Source of the DNA: Geomonas anaerohicana
GTDB taxonomy: Bacteria > Desulfobacterota > Desulfuromonadia > Geobacterales > Geobacteraceae
NCBI RefSeq assembly: GCF_016458305.1
Contig: NZ_JAEMHL010000001.1
Location: 620,001-684,000, forward strand
Direction: 5' to 3'
DNA length: 64,000 nt
A program made the position numbers and the translations under genes. The notes under the pieces are model-generated. The model saw nothing but the letters and a program-made list of their open reading frames with translations. It made no database searches and was not told where the DNA came from. Shown here piece after piece: positions 37,201 through 43,688 of this stretch (position 1 is the stretch's first letter; every line of letters starts with the position of its first letter).

Positions 37201-37372
37201 CCCCCTCGGCACGGCAGTCGTCGCCGGCAAGATAGGCGGCGGCATCTACCACTGGAACGGCACCACCTACGACTCGTGGACCATCCTGGGCGACAACCCC
37301 CGCGTCGAGCCGTGGAAGGGTTACTGGATCGTCAACATCGACAGCGTCGATCACACCCTGACCATTAGGTGA
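31247..37372 (+). CDS. Giant secreted mosaic protein (fibrinogen-like, TSP3, BNR-like and RCC1 propellers, He_PIG domains)
   Basis: About 2041 residues. Signal peptide residues 1-25 (cleavage near AVPVAAA). A bacterial fibrinogen-like domain follows (about 30-225, FQVYCDMTTDGGGW), then a thrombospondin type-3 calcium repeat (about 235-272, DSDGDGIPDFVDNCP) and one He_PIG-like Ig domain (about 278-365). Next come some 13 BNR/sortilin-like blades (about 366-960, each ending in a GGxSW-type motif), two He_PIG domains, exactly seven RCC1 blades (about 1145-1480, each with DGTLWAWG or DGSLWSWG), and further He_PIG/MBG-like domains. A Cys-containing module (HGACGTA...CSAG) and a C-terminal region with SGWNIVAVPYD close the protein. 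No sorting tail or transmembrane anchor is present. ATG 31247 is preferred to ATG 31220 because GTGGAG precedes it. Probably an extracellular adhesin or matrix protein; its ligand is unknown. Confidence 0.85.
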   Translation: MKWLKFSSILFPLMCFLLHAVPVAAAPGDSAANAGFSCRYIKSASPSATDGVYWIDPDGGSTSNAFQVYCDMTTDGGGWMLAVNSVTGARPASTDMVANTGTPGLNSSHTRNLAQFAVAQSATIRHHIVDASSGRTFHAKYTGKYHDALPAWGSWTTLSGHVTGSDSLLTASFGWAWGTSGACGSYGVPWYFNNAGQCFSSIPLTTSGSVQGPEKYLHLPIDRYSVWVRELVTPPPPDSDGDGIPDFVDNCPYVANPSQLDSDGDGIGDACDPTPFGNPLTVSGTPGSTATAGITYYFAPTATGATGFSIANKPSWAGFNSATGALYGTPTDPQAANYGGIVITATNAGGSASLPPFSIAVAAVSTAWHPTGGPGGGNITALAVNPGTPRTLYASAQTGGIFRSNDGGDSWFAVNNGVTGTYVYSLVLDPTDGATLYAGTDNGLIKSVNGGNSWNPANAGLPPSAVVVLAVAPGNSRNLYAGTFQGVYRSTDGGASWNLANNGLPAYGVNALALDPGNAQILFAAASTGGVFKSVNGGTSWSPVGGLAATFSSLTLDPGNGQSIYGGSSSGLYKSNDGGATWSASSQITGVSALAIDPANSQTIYAGSSSGVKRSTDGGASWSVLSAGVNFLGLTPSSTTCLAVATGGQGVYLGTSGGGVYRLDNGSWTPAGRGMTTSEVQSMALDPTDNRTIYAATYGAGMSKSFNGGGSWETISSGLYPYLMAVTVDPANAQTVYAGSYGAGVYKSLNGGASWSAVNSGLASLTVLTVALDPASSQTVYAGTSSAGVFRSLNGGASWSALNSGLGNLSVQYLAVDPASSQTIYTATGGGIFKTVNGGSSWSAANSGISTPSAGTLAIDPRNSQTVYAGTSGGVFKSTNGGASWSAAGLNGQRVASLAVDPGNSQLVYAGTDAGVFASPNGGSSWSAVTSGLGSLSINALAIDPANSQSIYLGTRGGAYKGLIKLPTIGGTPASNATARTAYSFVPTSSDATGFGVSGTLPPGLSFDTATGALSGTPTTVGSWGGIVISASNVSGSVSLPALTITVNPPAPTISGTPAASALLGFPYSFTPTATDAASFSITGTLPQGLVFNAATGALSGTPMTPGVSGTLQISVSNVAGSASLAPFTITVYPPLPTISGLPASSVARVAAGGHFTMVLKTDGTLWAWGNNGSGQLGDGTWTNSLAPLQVGSDYATVAAGAYHTVGVKNDGTLWAWGENGSGQLGDGNYPNRNLPVQIGSGYASVAAGAYHSVGLKSDGTLWAWGENRNGELGDGSTTSRRTPVQIGAGFASVAVGYSHTLALKNDGTLWAWGLNSSGQLGDGTTTNRLSPVQIGSGYASLAAGYYHSLGLRSDGSLWSWGLNAFGELGDGSHTQQLAPVQVAAGYASVAAGVFHSLALQNDGTLWAWGRNSEYQLGDGTRNDRSAPVRIGPGYAAVAAGFFHTVARKDDGTLWSWGMNTWGQLGDTTTTTRSVSVQVGLGGLFPPAASGGQVTVATVGVPYSYTPTSTYAAGFSLSGSIPPGLAFNATSGTLSGTPTTVGVYSDLQITVSNLSGSATLPAFTLTVNPPAPTISGTPAGGATVGGDYSFTPVATNATGFTISGSVPPGVTFDAASGTLSGSPTSAGIYGDIRISATNAGGSAQLAPFAITVARATPSITAWPSATGITLGQAISASVLSGGAGSVPGAFAFAAPVTIPSGIGSYSAAITFTPADLANYTTANGSVTVIVGAPPVHGACGTAIVGSYETAPGLNLCSAGNASALSGSGPWSWSCGGQYSGSTAYCAAAKLAHTIPVPVSGPPATDFSGGKAGSSYTVLRSEAAQAVTPVHTGPSARVADSSPLKPNTIYQYSVTSDSDPVPTVIMTVRTALGSGWNIVAVPYDTAGVAPGTLLGAAGGNVFQWVPSGATAENSNSVLGSYVKVDALVPGSGYFVKTANTTTTLAFDGKPGPSSATVVLKPGWTMVANPQTANKTDIGSNWLIDGSPLGTAVVAGKIGGGIYHWNGTTYDSWTILGDNPRVEPWKGYWIVNIDSVDHTLTIR

Positions 37373-37893
37373 TGAAGAGAACCTGCTTCGGATACCTGCC
37401 GGTTATCGGCGCAATGCTCTGCCTTACCTGCGCGGCGGCCTGGGAGGGCGACCCCATGGCCGCCACCATCAGGGTTTCCAGCGGCAACCTTTATGATTAC
37501 GTGCTGATTGGAGAACACCCCAAGGCGACGGACGGTTTCGATAATGCCTACGACACCATCTCGCCGGGGAATCTCAATGCCAGCATGGGAGAGCCATACA
37601 TCAGCGTGATTGTGCCGCACCCTGACTGGAAACCGGCAATGCGTGAGTTGCGTGGCGATATCCGCACCCTGGCCAAAAAACAGGAGTGGCAGCTTTTGAT
37701 CACCTCCAGCCTTGCCAAAGGGACACCGCTCGTTATTGCTCTCACGGCAGAACAGAGCAGCATGCCAAGAGCGATGAGGCTGACTCTTAGAGACGAAAAA
37801 ACCGAAGCCGACCTGAGGAAAGGGGGCTACACAATCCCTGCTCCGGGACCGGGGATAAAAACCAAAATTCTCATTGTAGTTGAACAACCATAA
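37372..37893 (+). CDS. Small secreted protein of unknown function
   Basis: About 173 residues with an N-terminal signal peptide (hydrophobic GYLPVIGAMLCLTCAAA). The mature part is mixed polar sequence with YDYVLIGEHPKATDGFDNAYD and ISVIVPHPDWKPAMRELRGD, ending TKILIVVEQP. The beta-rich pattern suggests a small carbohydrate-binding or pilin-like fold, but I recognise no family. Its ATG shares one base with the stop of the giant gene (TGATG), so translation is probably coupled and the two products are likely to work together. Confidence 0.75.
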   Translation: MKRTCFGYLPVIGAMLCLTCAAAWEGDPMAATIRVSSGNLYDYVLIGEHPKATDGFDNAYDTISPGNLNASMGEPYISVIVPHPDWKPAMRELRGDIRTLAKKQEWQLLITSSLAKGTPLVIALTAEQSSMPRAMRLTLRDEKTEADLRKGGYTIPAPGPGIKTKILIVVEQP

Positions 37894-37905
37894 AGGAGAC
37901 AGCCC

Positions 37906-38379
37906 ATGCAGAAAAAAGTTAATCAATACGTCAGGGTGTCTATACTTGCCGCACCTGTTCTGCTTTCCCTTTGCTCGACAAGTTGGGCCAATCCTCCTTC
38001 GCCGCCGTCAGATATTGCTCCTGTTATCTCCGGTACTCCTCCCAGTACCAGCACTGCTGGAACGTACTACAGCTTCACCCCGACAGCCTCGGACGCAGAT
38101 AGCAGCAACCTTACCTTCAGCATTATAAATAAGCCCTCATGGGCCACCTTCGCCACCGCGACCGGCACCCTGAGCGGCACGCCGACACCGGGCAGTTACA
38201 ACGACATTCAGATAAGTGTCGGTGACGGGACTTTCACAACTCTTCTCTCGTCTTTCTCAATCAACGTAGCATCGTCTGGTGGCACGGGCACTTCTGTTCC
38301 GGTCATGGAGGGTTGGTGGCTGCTGCCTGGGGTGCTGGCTGGAGTGGGGATTTTTGCCAGAAGACGGAAGAACGCCTGA
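37906..38379 (+). CDS. Short Ig-like protein with an IPTL-CTERM-like sorting tail
   Basis: 157 residues. Signal peptide 1-28 (ending STSWA). A single He_PIG-type domain follows (about 38-122, with TYYSFTPTASDADSSNLTF and ATGTLSGTP). A Gly/Ser linker leads to the C-terminal tail, residues 131-157: VPVMEGWW, a hydrophobic helix, and ARRRKNA. This tripartite tail is the exosortase sorting signal; VPVMEGWW lines up with the IPTLxxWG motif. The exosortase gene starts on its last base. It is the only tailed protein in the island, so it is the presumed dedicated substrate. AAAGGAG precedes the ATG. Confidence 0.85.
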   Translation: MQKKVNQYVRVSILAAPVLLSLCSTSWANPPSPPSDIAPVISGTPPSTSTAGTYYSFTPTASDADSSNLTFSIINKPSWATFATATGTLSGTPTPGSYNDIQISVGDGTFTTLLSSFSINVASSGGTGTSVPVMEGWWLLPGVLAGVGIFARRRKNA

Positions 38380-38951
38380 TGTCACTTGTGGAACCCGAGA
38401 TCAGCTCTGCTAGGCCACAAAGAAACGGGGCGGTTAAACGCCCCGTATCGCCATTGATCACGACATCTTTGCTCTTTGCTGCCTTCATGCTGAGCCTTCA
38501 TGCGGTTTTATGGCTGGCTGTGCCCGTATGGAAGGAGACCGACCCGCTTCGTGCCTATACCACCAAGACCGTCTCCTTCTTACTCGACAAGCTCAACATC
38601 GCTAATGCAGTTAGTGGAAATACCATCACCCTGCACAACGACATCTGGTCCGTCACCCAGGAATGCACCGCCATCAATGTGCTGATCCTGTTCGTCTCCT
38701 TCGTTCTAGCCTATACTTCCTCTATCAGGGCCAAATTGCTGGCAATGCTTGCAGGCATACCCTTCATAGTCATCTCTAACCTGGCAAGGCTGGTTACCTT
38801 GGGCCTGCTCACCGAATATTTTCCCCGGAAGGCCCATTTTTTCCACGACTTCGTGTGGCAGACCGTTTTTGTTTTCCTCGTAATTGCTATGTGGCTTATC
38901 TGGATCGAACTGGTGGTGAAGCGTGAAGACAATCATGCTGTTTCTCGGTAA
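38379..38951 (+). CDS. xrtH: Exosortase, small single-module type (XrtH-like)
   Basis: 190 residues, multi-pass membrane protein. The exosortase/archaeosortase triad is visible: Cys96 in QECTAINV, Arg137 in ISNLARLV and His156 in HFFHDFVW, each at the edge of a transmembrane helix. Such enzymes are thought to cleave CTERM tails after export and pass the protein on to the surface or a glycan carrier. The short length and the neighbouring IPTL-like tail suggest the XrtH subtype; the subtype is my inference. ATG 38379 overlaps the substrate's stop by one base (TGATG) and gives a more normal N-terminus than the longer frame. Confidence 0.88.
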   Translation: MSLVEPEISSARPQRNGAVKRPVSPLITTSLLFAAFMLSLHAVLWLAVPVWKETDPLRAYTTKTVSFLLDKLNIANAVSGNTITLHNDIWSVTQECTAINVLILFVSFVLAYTSSIRAKLLAMLAGIPFIVISNLARLVTLGLLTEYFPRKAHFFHDFVWQTVFVFLVIAMWLIWIELVVKREDNHAVSR

Positions 38952-39381
38952 GTTGCTGCTCTTTTCCCTGTTGGCCCTTCCAATGGTCGAGTGGTTCGAC
39001 AGAGCCTACCAGAGCATCCTGCAACTAGGAGTTGCGGATACCGGCGACATTCCCTTCATGAGCGCCCACCTGCTCTACCTTTTCTTCGTGCTGGTCCTAG
39101 CCACCCCCCGCTTAGGCCTCCGCAGGAGAGTGATCGGCATCGCCATCGGGCTTCTCCTTTACCTTCTCATCGACCGCTTGATGATCTCTGTCTGGAAAGC
39201 GCTCCCGTATACTCAGAAGCCCGGCCCAGTCCCAGCCAAAGAATTCTACACTAACGTCTATTACATGGTAATGCATTGGATGCTGCCATTCCTACTCTGG
39301 ATCGTGATTGCTTACAGGCAGATCGAGGTGATGTGCAACCGGCAGATTCAAAGCCAAACCGTTCGAGGGGTAGAGACCTGA
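38923..39381 (+). CDS. Exosortase-associated membrane protein
   Basis: 152 residues with about four hydrophobic segments (near residues 5-22, 44-60, 68-85 and 110-128). Its GTG start (ATG four codons on is an alternative) lies inside the exosortase gene, overlapping it by 29 bases, which strongly suggests the two are made together. Small membrane proteins of this kind accompany XrtH-type exosortases. No catalytic motif is visible. It is the last gene of the operon. Confidence 0.75.
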   Translation: MKTIMLFLGKLLLFSLLALPMVEWFDRAYQSILQLGVADTGDIPFMSAHLLYLFFVLVLATPRLGLRRRVIGIAIGLLLYLLIDRLMISVWKALPYTQKPGPVPAKEFYTNVYYMVMHWMLPFLLWIVIAYRQIEVMCNRQIQSQTVRGVET

Positions 39382-39692
39382 ATATCGGCTCAAGCAAAGC
39401 GACCGACTAGGCAGCCGGATTGTCAAGGCCGCCTGTGCATGGATTGATCGGATTGTCTCGCCATGCTATGGTTGTGTGACTGAAGAAAAGCCTCGCTTTG
39501 TTGGATTACGGATCAGATTGATGAGCGCACCGGATTGACCATCCGGAGAAGCGCTGGGCAGTAAGATACAGACTTAACTTCGTGCGTTTTCGATGGCTTG
39601 GTAAAGGCAGGTGGGGAGGTGGGAGTGACTACCTAGCTACTCGACAATCGGGAAAAACATACATTTTATCAGCGTGTTAGCGCGCAGCGCTC
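39382..39692. other. Right arm of the island, no gene
   Basis: 311 bases between the last gene and the right attachment repeat. I see no open frame with a ribosome site and no integrase remnant. Short inverted words (for example GCGCGCAGCGC just before the repeat) could be recombinase arm sites. Confidence 0.45.
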
Positions 39693-39741
39693 AGGATTGA
39701 AAATCCTCGTGTCGGCGGTTCGATTCCGTCTCTGGGCACCA
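39693..39741 (+). repeat. Attachment-site repeat, right (partial tRNA-Phe copy)
   Basis: An exact duplicate of the 3' 49 bases of tRNA-Phe including CCA. The 5' half of the tRNA is absent, so this is not a working tRNA gene. It marks the far end of the island. Confidence 0.9.
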
Positions 39742-39752
39742 CTAGAAAGTAA

Positions 39753-39787
39753 AGCGGCCAGCTAGAAATAGCTGGCCGCTTTTTTTA
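39753..39787 (+). terminator. Perfect terminator beyond the island, probably the ancestral tRNA-Phe terminator
   Basis: AGCGGCCAGCT (39753-39763) pairs with AGCTGGCCGCT (39770-39780), followed by seven T. It lies 11 bases after the right attachment repeat, where the native terminator of an uninterrupted tRNA-Phe gene would be. Confidence 0.85.
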
Positions 39788-39840
39788 TTCAATTCCCGAT
39801 CCCGCTGATATCTGTGAGACCTCATCCCTTCCCACAGAAC

Positions 39841-39875
39841 AAAAGGGCCAGCTTTTCTGCAACTGGCCCCTTTTT
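39841..39875. terminator. Terminator of the subtilisin-type protease gene
   Basis: GGGCCAG (39845-39851) pairs with CTGGCCC (39863-39869), flanked by AAAA and TTTT so it can work in both directions. It is 22 bases beyond the stop of the minus-strand protease gene. Confidence 0.75.
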
Positions 39876-39896
39876 GCTTTTACCCCTTCCGCAACG

Positions 39897-42800
39897 TCAC
39901 TTGAATCTGAGGTTCTCCACGACGACCTTCCCGCTTTTCACCGCCAATTTCCCGAGTATCCCCGTCGTCTGCGTGTTGATGGAGTAATGGCAGTCGAAGC
40001 CGCCCCGCAACTTAACCGTGATATCGCGATCGAAGCTGAGATCGCCGGGGAAGTCGTAGGCCTGCAGCATGATGGAGCCGCCGCCGGAGGCCTGGGCATA
40101 GGCGCCTTGCGGATCGTCAAAGGATGCCGGGGGGACCGAATCTGCCGTCACCTGGGCGCGCGGGTACACGCACGCCAGGACCGTCACGCTGCTCAAGGAC
40201 GCGGTGGAACTGCCATAGGCGTTAGAAGCGGTGAGCGAGGCGACGTAGGTCCCGGGTGCCGCGTAGACGTGCGCGGGATGCTGTTTGGGGCTGCTGGTAC
40301 CGTCGCCGAAATCCCAGGCCCAGGTGGAGGCCGCGCCGACGGTGGTGTCGGTGAACTGCACGGCAAACGGCGCATAGCCTACCTGCTGGTTGAGGGTGAA
40401 ACCGGCGCTCAGGTTGGTCACCGACATGGTCACCTCCCGGTCGCTGCTGGTTCGACCCAAGGCGTCACTTACCCGCACCGTGAAGGTGAAGGTGCCGGAG
40501 GCGGTGGGGGTGCCGGATAGTTCGCCGGTGACGGGGTCGAGGCTGAGCCCCTGCGGCAGGGTTCCGGCTGTCACGGACCAGGTGAAGGGGGCGACCCCCC
40601 TTACTGCGATCCGATGGCTGTAGGGGATCAAAAGCAGCCCGCCGGGGAGTTGCGTCGCAGTTATGGTGAGGGGAGCTGTCTCGTACTCGATGGTCAGCAT
40701 GTCGAAGTCGTTGCCGTTCCAACTGTACCCGGTGGCAAAAATCTGGCCGGAGGGGCCGAGGGCCAGCGAGAAGGCACCCTCATTGCCCTGCATCACCGAC
40801 CAGTCGTTGGGGAGGCCGCCGGAGTCGCTGGTACGGTTCCACAGCAGTTCCCCTTGCGGTGAGTAGCACAGGATATTGAAGTCGGAGTTGTGACCGTTCT
40901 TGAAGCCTGCGACGTAGGCCCTGCCGCTGCTGTCGACGGCGATGCCATAGCCGTTGGGGGTGCCCCAGGCATCGTAGTCGGCACTCCAGAGCATGTTGCC
41001 GGCAGTATCGTACTTCCTGGTCACCTGCATCCCGATGCGGTGGCCGGAGACGTACGGGTTGCCGGCGGAGTCCAGGGCTAGTCCCTCCCACTGGTCCTGC
41101 AGGGTGCCGTTGTCTTCCTTCTTGATCCACAGGAGTTGGCCGGCCGCATCATATTTCATCAGCAGGAAATTGTAGTCGTAGTCGGGGCGTCCCCCTTCGG
41201 TGCCGGCCACGTAGATGTTGCCGGAGGCATCGACGGCGACCGCGTTGGCCCAGCCGTCGATGGGGCTGGTGTAGGTGCGGTGCCAGAGTTCCTCGCCGCT
41301 CGGGGACAGTTTCACGGTCAGGACCTGGTTCCTGAGGTCCTCCATGCTGAAGGTGTGGCCGGCGAGGTACAGGGTGTTGTCGGCGCCGACGGCGATGCCG
41401 TCGGCATAGGCATAGGCATAGTTTGCCACTGTGTATGTCTTGTCCCAGAGCAGCTCTCCGTTGCGGCTGATTTTCAGCACCACGTACTTGCTGTCATCGA
41501 GGTTACCGCAAACGAAGGCCTCGCCGGCGGCATTTACCGCGACCGCCGCACCTAAGTTCCTTCCCGGGTGGTAGTAGCGGTAGGACCAGAGTTCCTGGCC
41601 GGAAGGATCGTATTTGACCAGCAGAATCGAAGGGGTGGCCGCGTCGCTCATATTGCTGACCACGTAGGAGTTGCCCTCACCGTCGGCGGCAACGGCTTCG
41701 CCGACATCGTCTGCGGAGGTTCCCTTTACCGCGGCCCAGCGCTCCACTACAGGCGAGTCTGTGACATGCAGGTTCACCACCCGGCTGACGGTCTGCCCCA
41801 GGGCATCGGTCAGCGCAACGCGTACCGGCCAAATGCCCGCCTCCGTCGGTACCCCGGATATCTCGCCACTGCCCGGGGCCAGATCGAGGCCGGGGGGGAG
41901 GGGGCCTTCGACCACCGACCACTGGACCGGGGCGCTGACGCCGGAGGCCTTCAACTGCTGACGGTAGGGCAGACCGACGTTGCCGGCGGGGACGTAGTGG
42001 ATGATGGACGGTGTGGGCAGATAGACCGTGGCGCTTCCCGCCGGCGATGTGAAGGTGAGGCGCTCCGGGTTCCTCAGGGGAATCCAGGAGGCTGAGAAGA
42101 TGCCGTCGCCGGCAACGGCGTCCGGGGCGATGCCGTCGTCATGCAGGGTGATGGTTTCGCCGCCGGAGGTGGTCGCGCTGACGTCGCCCAGGGGGGATCC
42201 GCAGGAGATGCTGAGCACCGATATCACCGTCGCCACGCCCGGTACGAGGTCCGCAGGGAGCTGCTGTACTGCGAACAGCTTCTGGTCCGAGCAGGTGAGT
42301 GAGCCGTAGGCATTGAGCCGTTTCCCGGTGAGGGTTTTTCCTTCCGCGGCTGGAATGGGGTCGCCGCCGGTGAGGATCAGGTTGCGCAGCACGTTTGCGT
42401 CACGGGACGGGTCGGCCGCCTTCAAGAGTGCCGCGACGCCGGTCACGTGGGGGGCGGCCATGGAGGTGCCGGAGAGGGTGCCGTACCCGCCGGCGATGCC
42501 CCATTTGTTGATGGCGGGGATGGTGCTGAGGATTTTGAAACCGGGCGCGGCGAGGTCGACGCTCTTTTTGCCGTAGTTGGAGAAGTAGGCGAGCTCGTCC
42601 ATGCTGTCGGTGGCCGCAACCGAGATGATGTTGGCGGACGGGTAGGCGGCGGGGTAGGAGGGGGCCCGGTCGGTGTCCTGCGCATCGTTGCCTGCCGACG
42701 CGATGAACAGGGTGCCCGCCTCGTTGTCGATTGCGTCCAGGAGCGCCTGGGAATAACTCCCCCCGCCCCAGCTGTTGTTGGAGGCCACCACCGGGACCCC

Positions 42801-43688
42801 GCGCTCTTTCATCTGTTTTATGTACTGCAGGCAGGTGATGGCGTCGGCACTGTAACCCTCTCCGGCTGCGTTGAGGAACTTGCACGCCATGATCTTGACG
42901 TTCCAGTTGACCCCGACCACGCCGGTCCCGTTGTTGCCGACCGCGCCGATGGTGCCGGCGACGTGGGTGCCGTGCCCGTTGTCGTCAAAGGGGTTGCCGG
43001 TGCCGCTGCTGGCGTCGATGCCGTAGACGTCGTCTATGAAGCCGTTGCCGTCGTCGTCGATGCCGTTGCCAGGGATCTCGAGTTTGTTGACCCAGACGTT
43101 TCCGGCGAGGTCGGGATGGGTATAGTCGATGCCGGTGTCGATGGTGGCGACGACGACGTCGGCGCTGCCGGTGGTGATGTCCCAGGCCGCCGGCGCCTTG
43201 ATGTCCGCACCCGGCATGCCGGCTAAGCCCAGGTTCTGCAGCCCCCACAGTTCGCCGAAGAGCGGGTCGTCCGGTTGTGCCTGGAGCTTGAACAGGAAGT
43301 TCGGCTCTGCGTACTGCACGTCGGGGTCGCCCTGGTACAGTTTCATCGCCTCCTCGACGGTCATTCCTTTCTTCAGCTTCAGGTGGTGCAGGCGCAGTGC
43401 GTCGAATTCCTTCAGCTTTTCCGCACCGTGTTTCTTGTGGAGATTCTTCTTTCGCTCGGCGGGGACGCCGGGTTTGAACTTGACCAGCAGTTCTCCGTCC
43501 TTGAACTTTTTCGGCGGCGCTACGGGAGTGTCACCCTTGCGCGCCAGGGAGGGCTTGCGGGGAGGGGCCGGGGCGGCCTGCGCCGTTTCGACCGGGGCCT
43601 TGGGGGAAATTGCAGCATGCAGCTCACTGCCGCAGAAGAGGGAGAAGGTGAGGGCGAAGAGTCCGAGCAGGCTGCAGCGGCGAGTCAT
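39897..43688 (-). CDS. Secreted subtilisin-family (S8) serine protease with He_PIG, repeat and PKD domains
   Basis: About 1263 residues. Signal peptide 1-25, a fervidolysin-like propeptide (about 60-130, FKDGELLVKFKPGV), then the S8 domain with the triad Asp184 (TIDTGIDYTHPD), His239 (GHGTHVAG) and Ser409 (SGTSMAAPHVTG). A calcium-type loop (GNGIDDDGNGFIDD) lies between. Two He_PIG domains bracket a run of beta-propeller-like SBBP repeats (about 670-1000), then a PKD domain (about 1095-1170, WAWDFGDGTSSP) and a C-terminal beta module. ATG 43688 follows GGAGG. It lies just outside the island, reads towards it, and shares its He_PIG architecture. It could mature surface proteins, but that is a guess. 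Confidence 0.93.
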   Translation of the reverse strand: MTRRCSLLGLFALTFSLFCGSELHAAISPKAPVETAQAAPAPPRKPSLARKGDTPVAPPKKFKDGELLVKFKPGVPAERKKNLHKKHGAEKLKEFDALRLHHLKLKKGMTVEEAMKLYQGDPDVQYAEPNFLFKLQAQPDDPLFGELWGLQNLGLAGMPGADIKAPAAWDITTGSADVVVATIDTGIDYTHPDLAGNVWVNKLEIPGNGIDDDGNGFIDDVYGIDASSGTGNPFDDNGHGTHVAGTIGAVGNNGTGVVGVNWNVKIMACKFLNAAGEGYSADAITCLQYIKQMKERGVPVVASNNSWGGGSYSQALLDAIDNEAGTLFIASAGNDAQDTDRAPSYPAAYPSANIISVAATDSMDELAYFSNYGKKSVDLAAPGFKILSTIPAINKWGIAGGYGTLSGTSMAAPHVTGVAALLKAADPSRDANVLRNLILTGGDPIPAAEGKTLTGKRLNAYGSLTCSDQKLFAVQQLPADLVPGVATVISVLSISCGSPLGDVSATTSGGETITLHDDGIAPDAVAGDGIFSASWIPLRNPERLTFTSPAGSATVYLPTPSIIHYVPAGNVGLPYRQQLKASGVSAPVQWSVVEGPLPPGLDLAPGSGEISGVPTEAGIWPVRVALTDALGQTVSRVVNLHVTDSPVVERWAAVKGTSADDVGEAVAADGEGNSYVVSNMSDAATPSILLVKYDPSGQELWSYRYYHPGRNLGAAVAVNAAGEAFVCGNLDDSKYVVLKISRNGELLWDKTYTVANYAYAYADGIAVGADNTLYLAGHTFSMEDLRNQVLTVKLSPSGEELWHRTYTSPIDGWANAVAVDASGNIYVAGTEGGRPDYDYNFLLMKYDAAGQLLWIKKEDNGTLQDQWEGLALDSAGNPYVSGHRIGMQVTRKYDTAGNMLWSADYDAWGTPNGYGIAVDSSGRAYVAGFKNGHNSDFNILCYSPQGELLWNRTSDSGGLPNDWSVMQGNEGAFSLALGPSGQIFATGYSWNGNDFDMLTIEYETAPLTITATQLPGGLLLIPYSHRIAVRGVAPFTWSVTAGTLPQGLSLDPVTGELSGTPTASGTFTFTVRVSDALGRTSSDREVTMSVTNLSAGFTLNQQVGYAPFAVQFTDTTVGAASTWAWDFGDGTSSPKQHPAHVYAAPGTYVASLTASNAYGSSTASLSSVTVLACVYPRAQVTADSVPPASFDDPQGAYAQASGGGSIMLQAYDFPGDLSFDRDITVKLRGGFDCHYSINTQTTGILGKLAVKSGKVVVENLRFK

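Larger units (their letters stand above)
28823..39741. mobile_element. Genomic island integrated at tRNA-Phe, 10.9 kb
   Basis: The island is bounded by exact 49-bp direct repeats (28823-28871 and 39693-39741), the second being a copy of the tRNA-Phe 3' end. Both ends are AT-richer than the flanking chromosome. It carries a sigma-54-dependent regulator, a giant secreted protein, a small secreted protein, a CTERM-tailed protein, an exosortase and its membrane partner, all on the plus strand. No integrase or transposase is recognisable, so it is either a relic that lost its integrase or is moved in trans. Confidence 0.85.

Noticed and set aside
39693-39741. A second tRNA-Phe gene
   Set aside because: Only the 3' 49 bases are present; the acceptor 5' strand and D-arm are missing, so it is an attachment-site copy.
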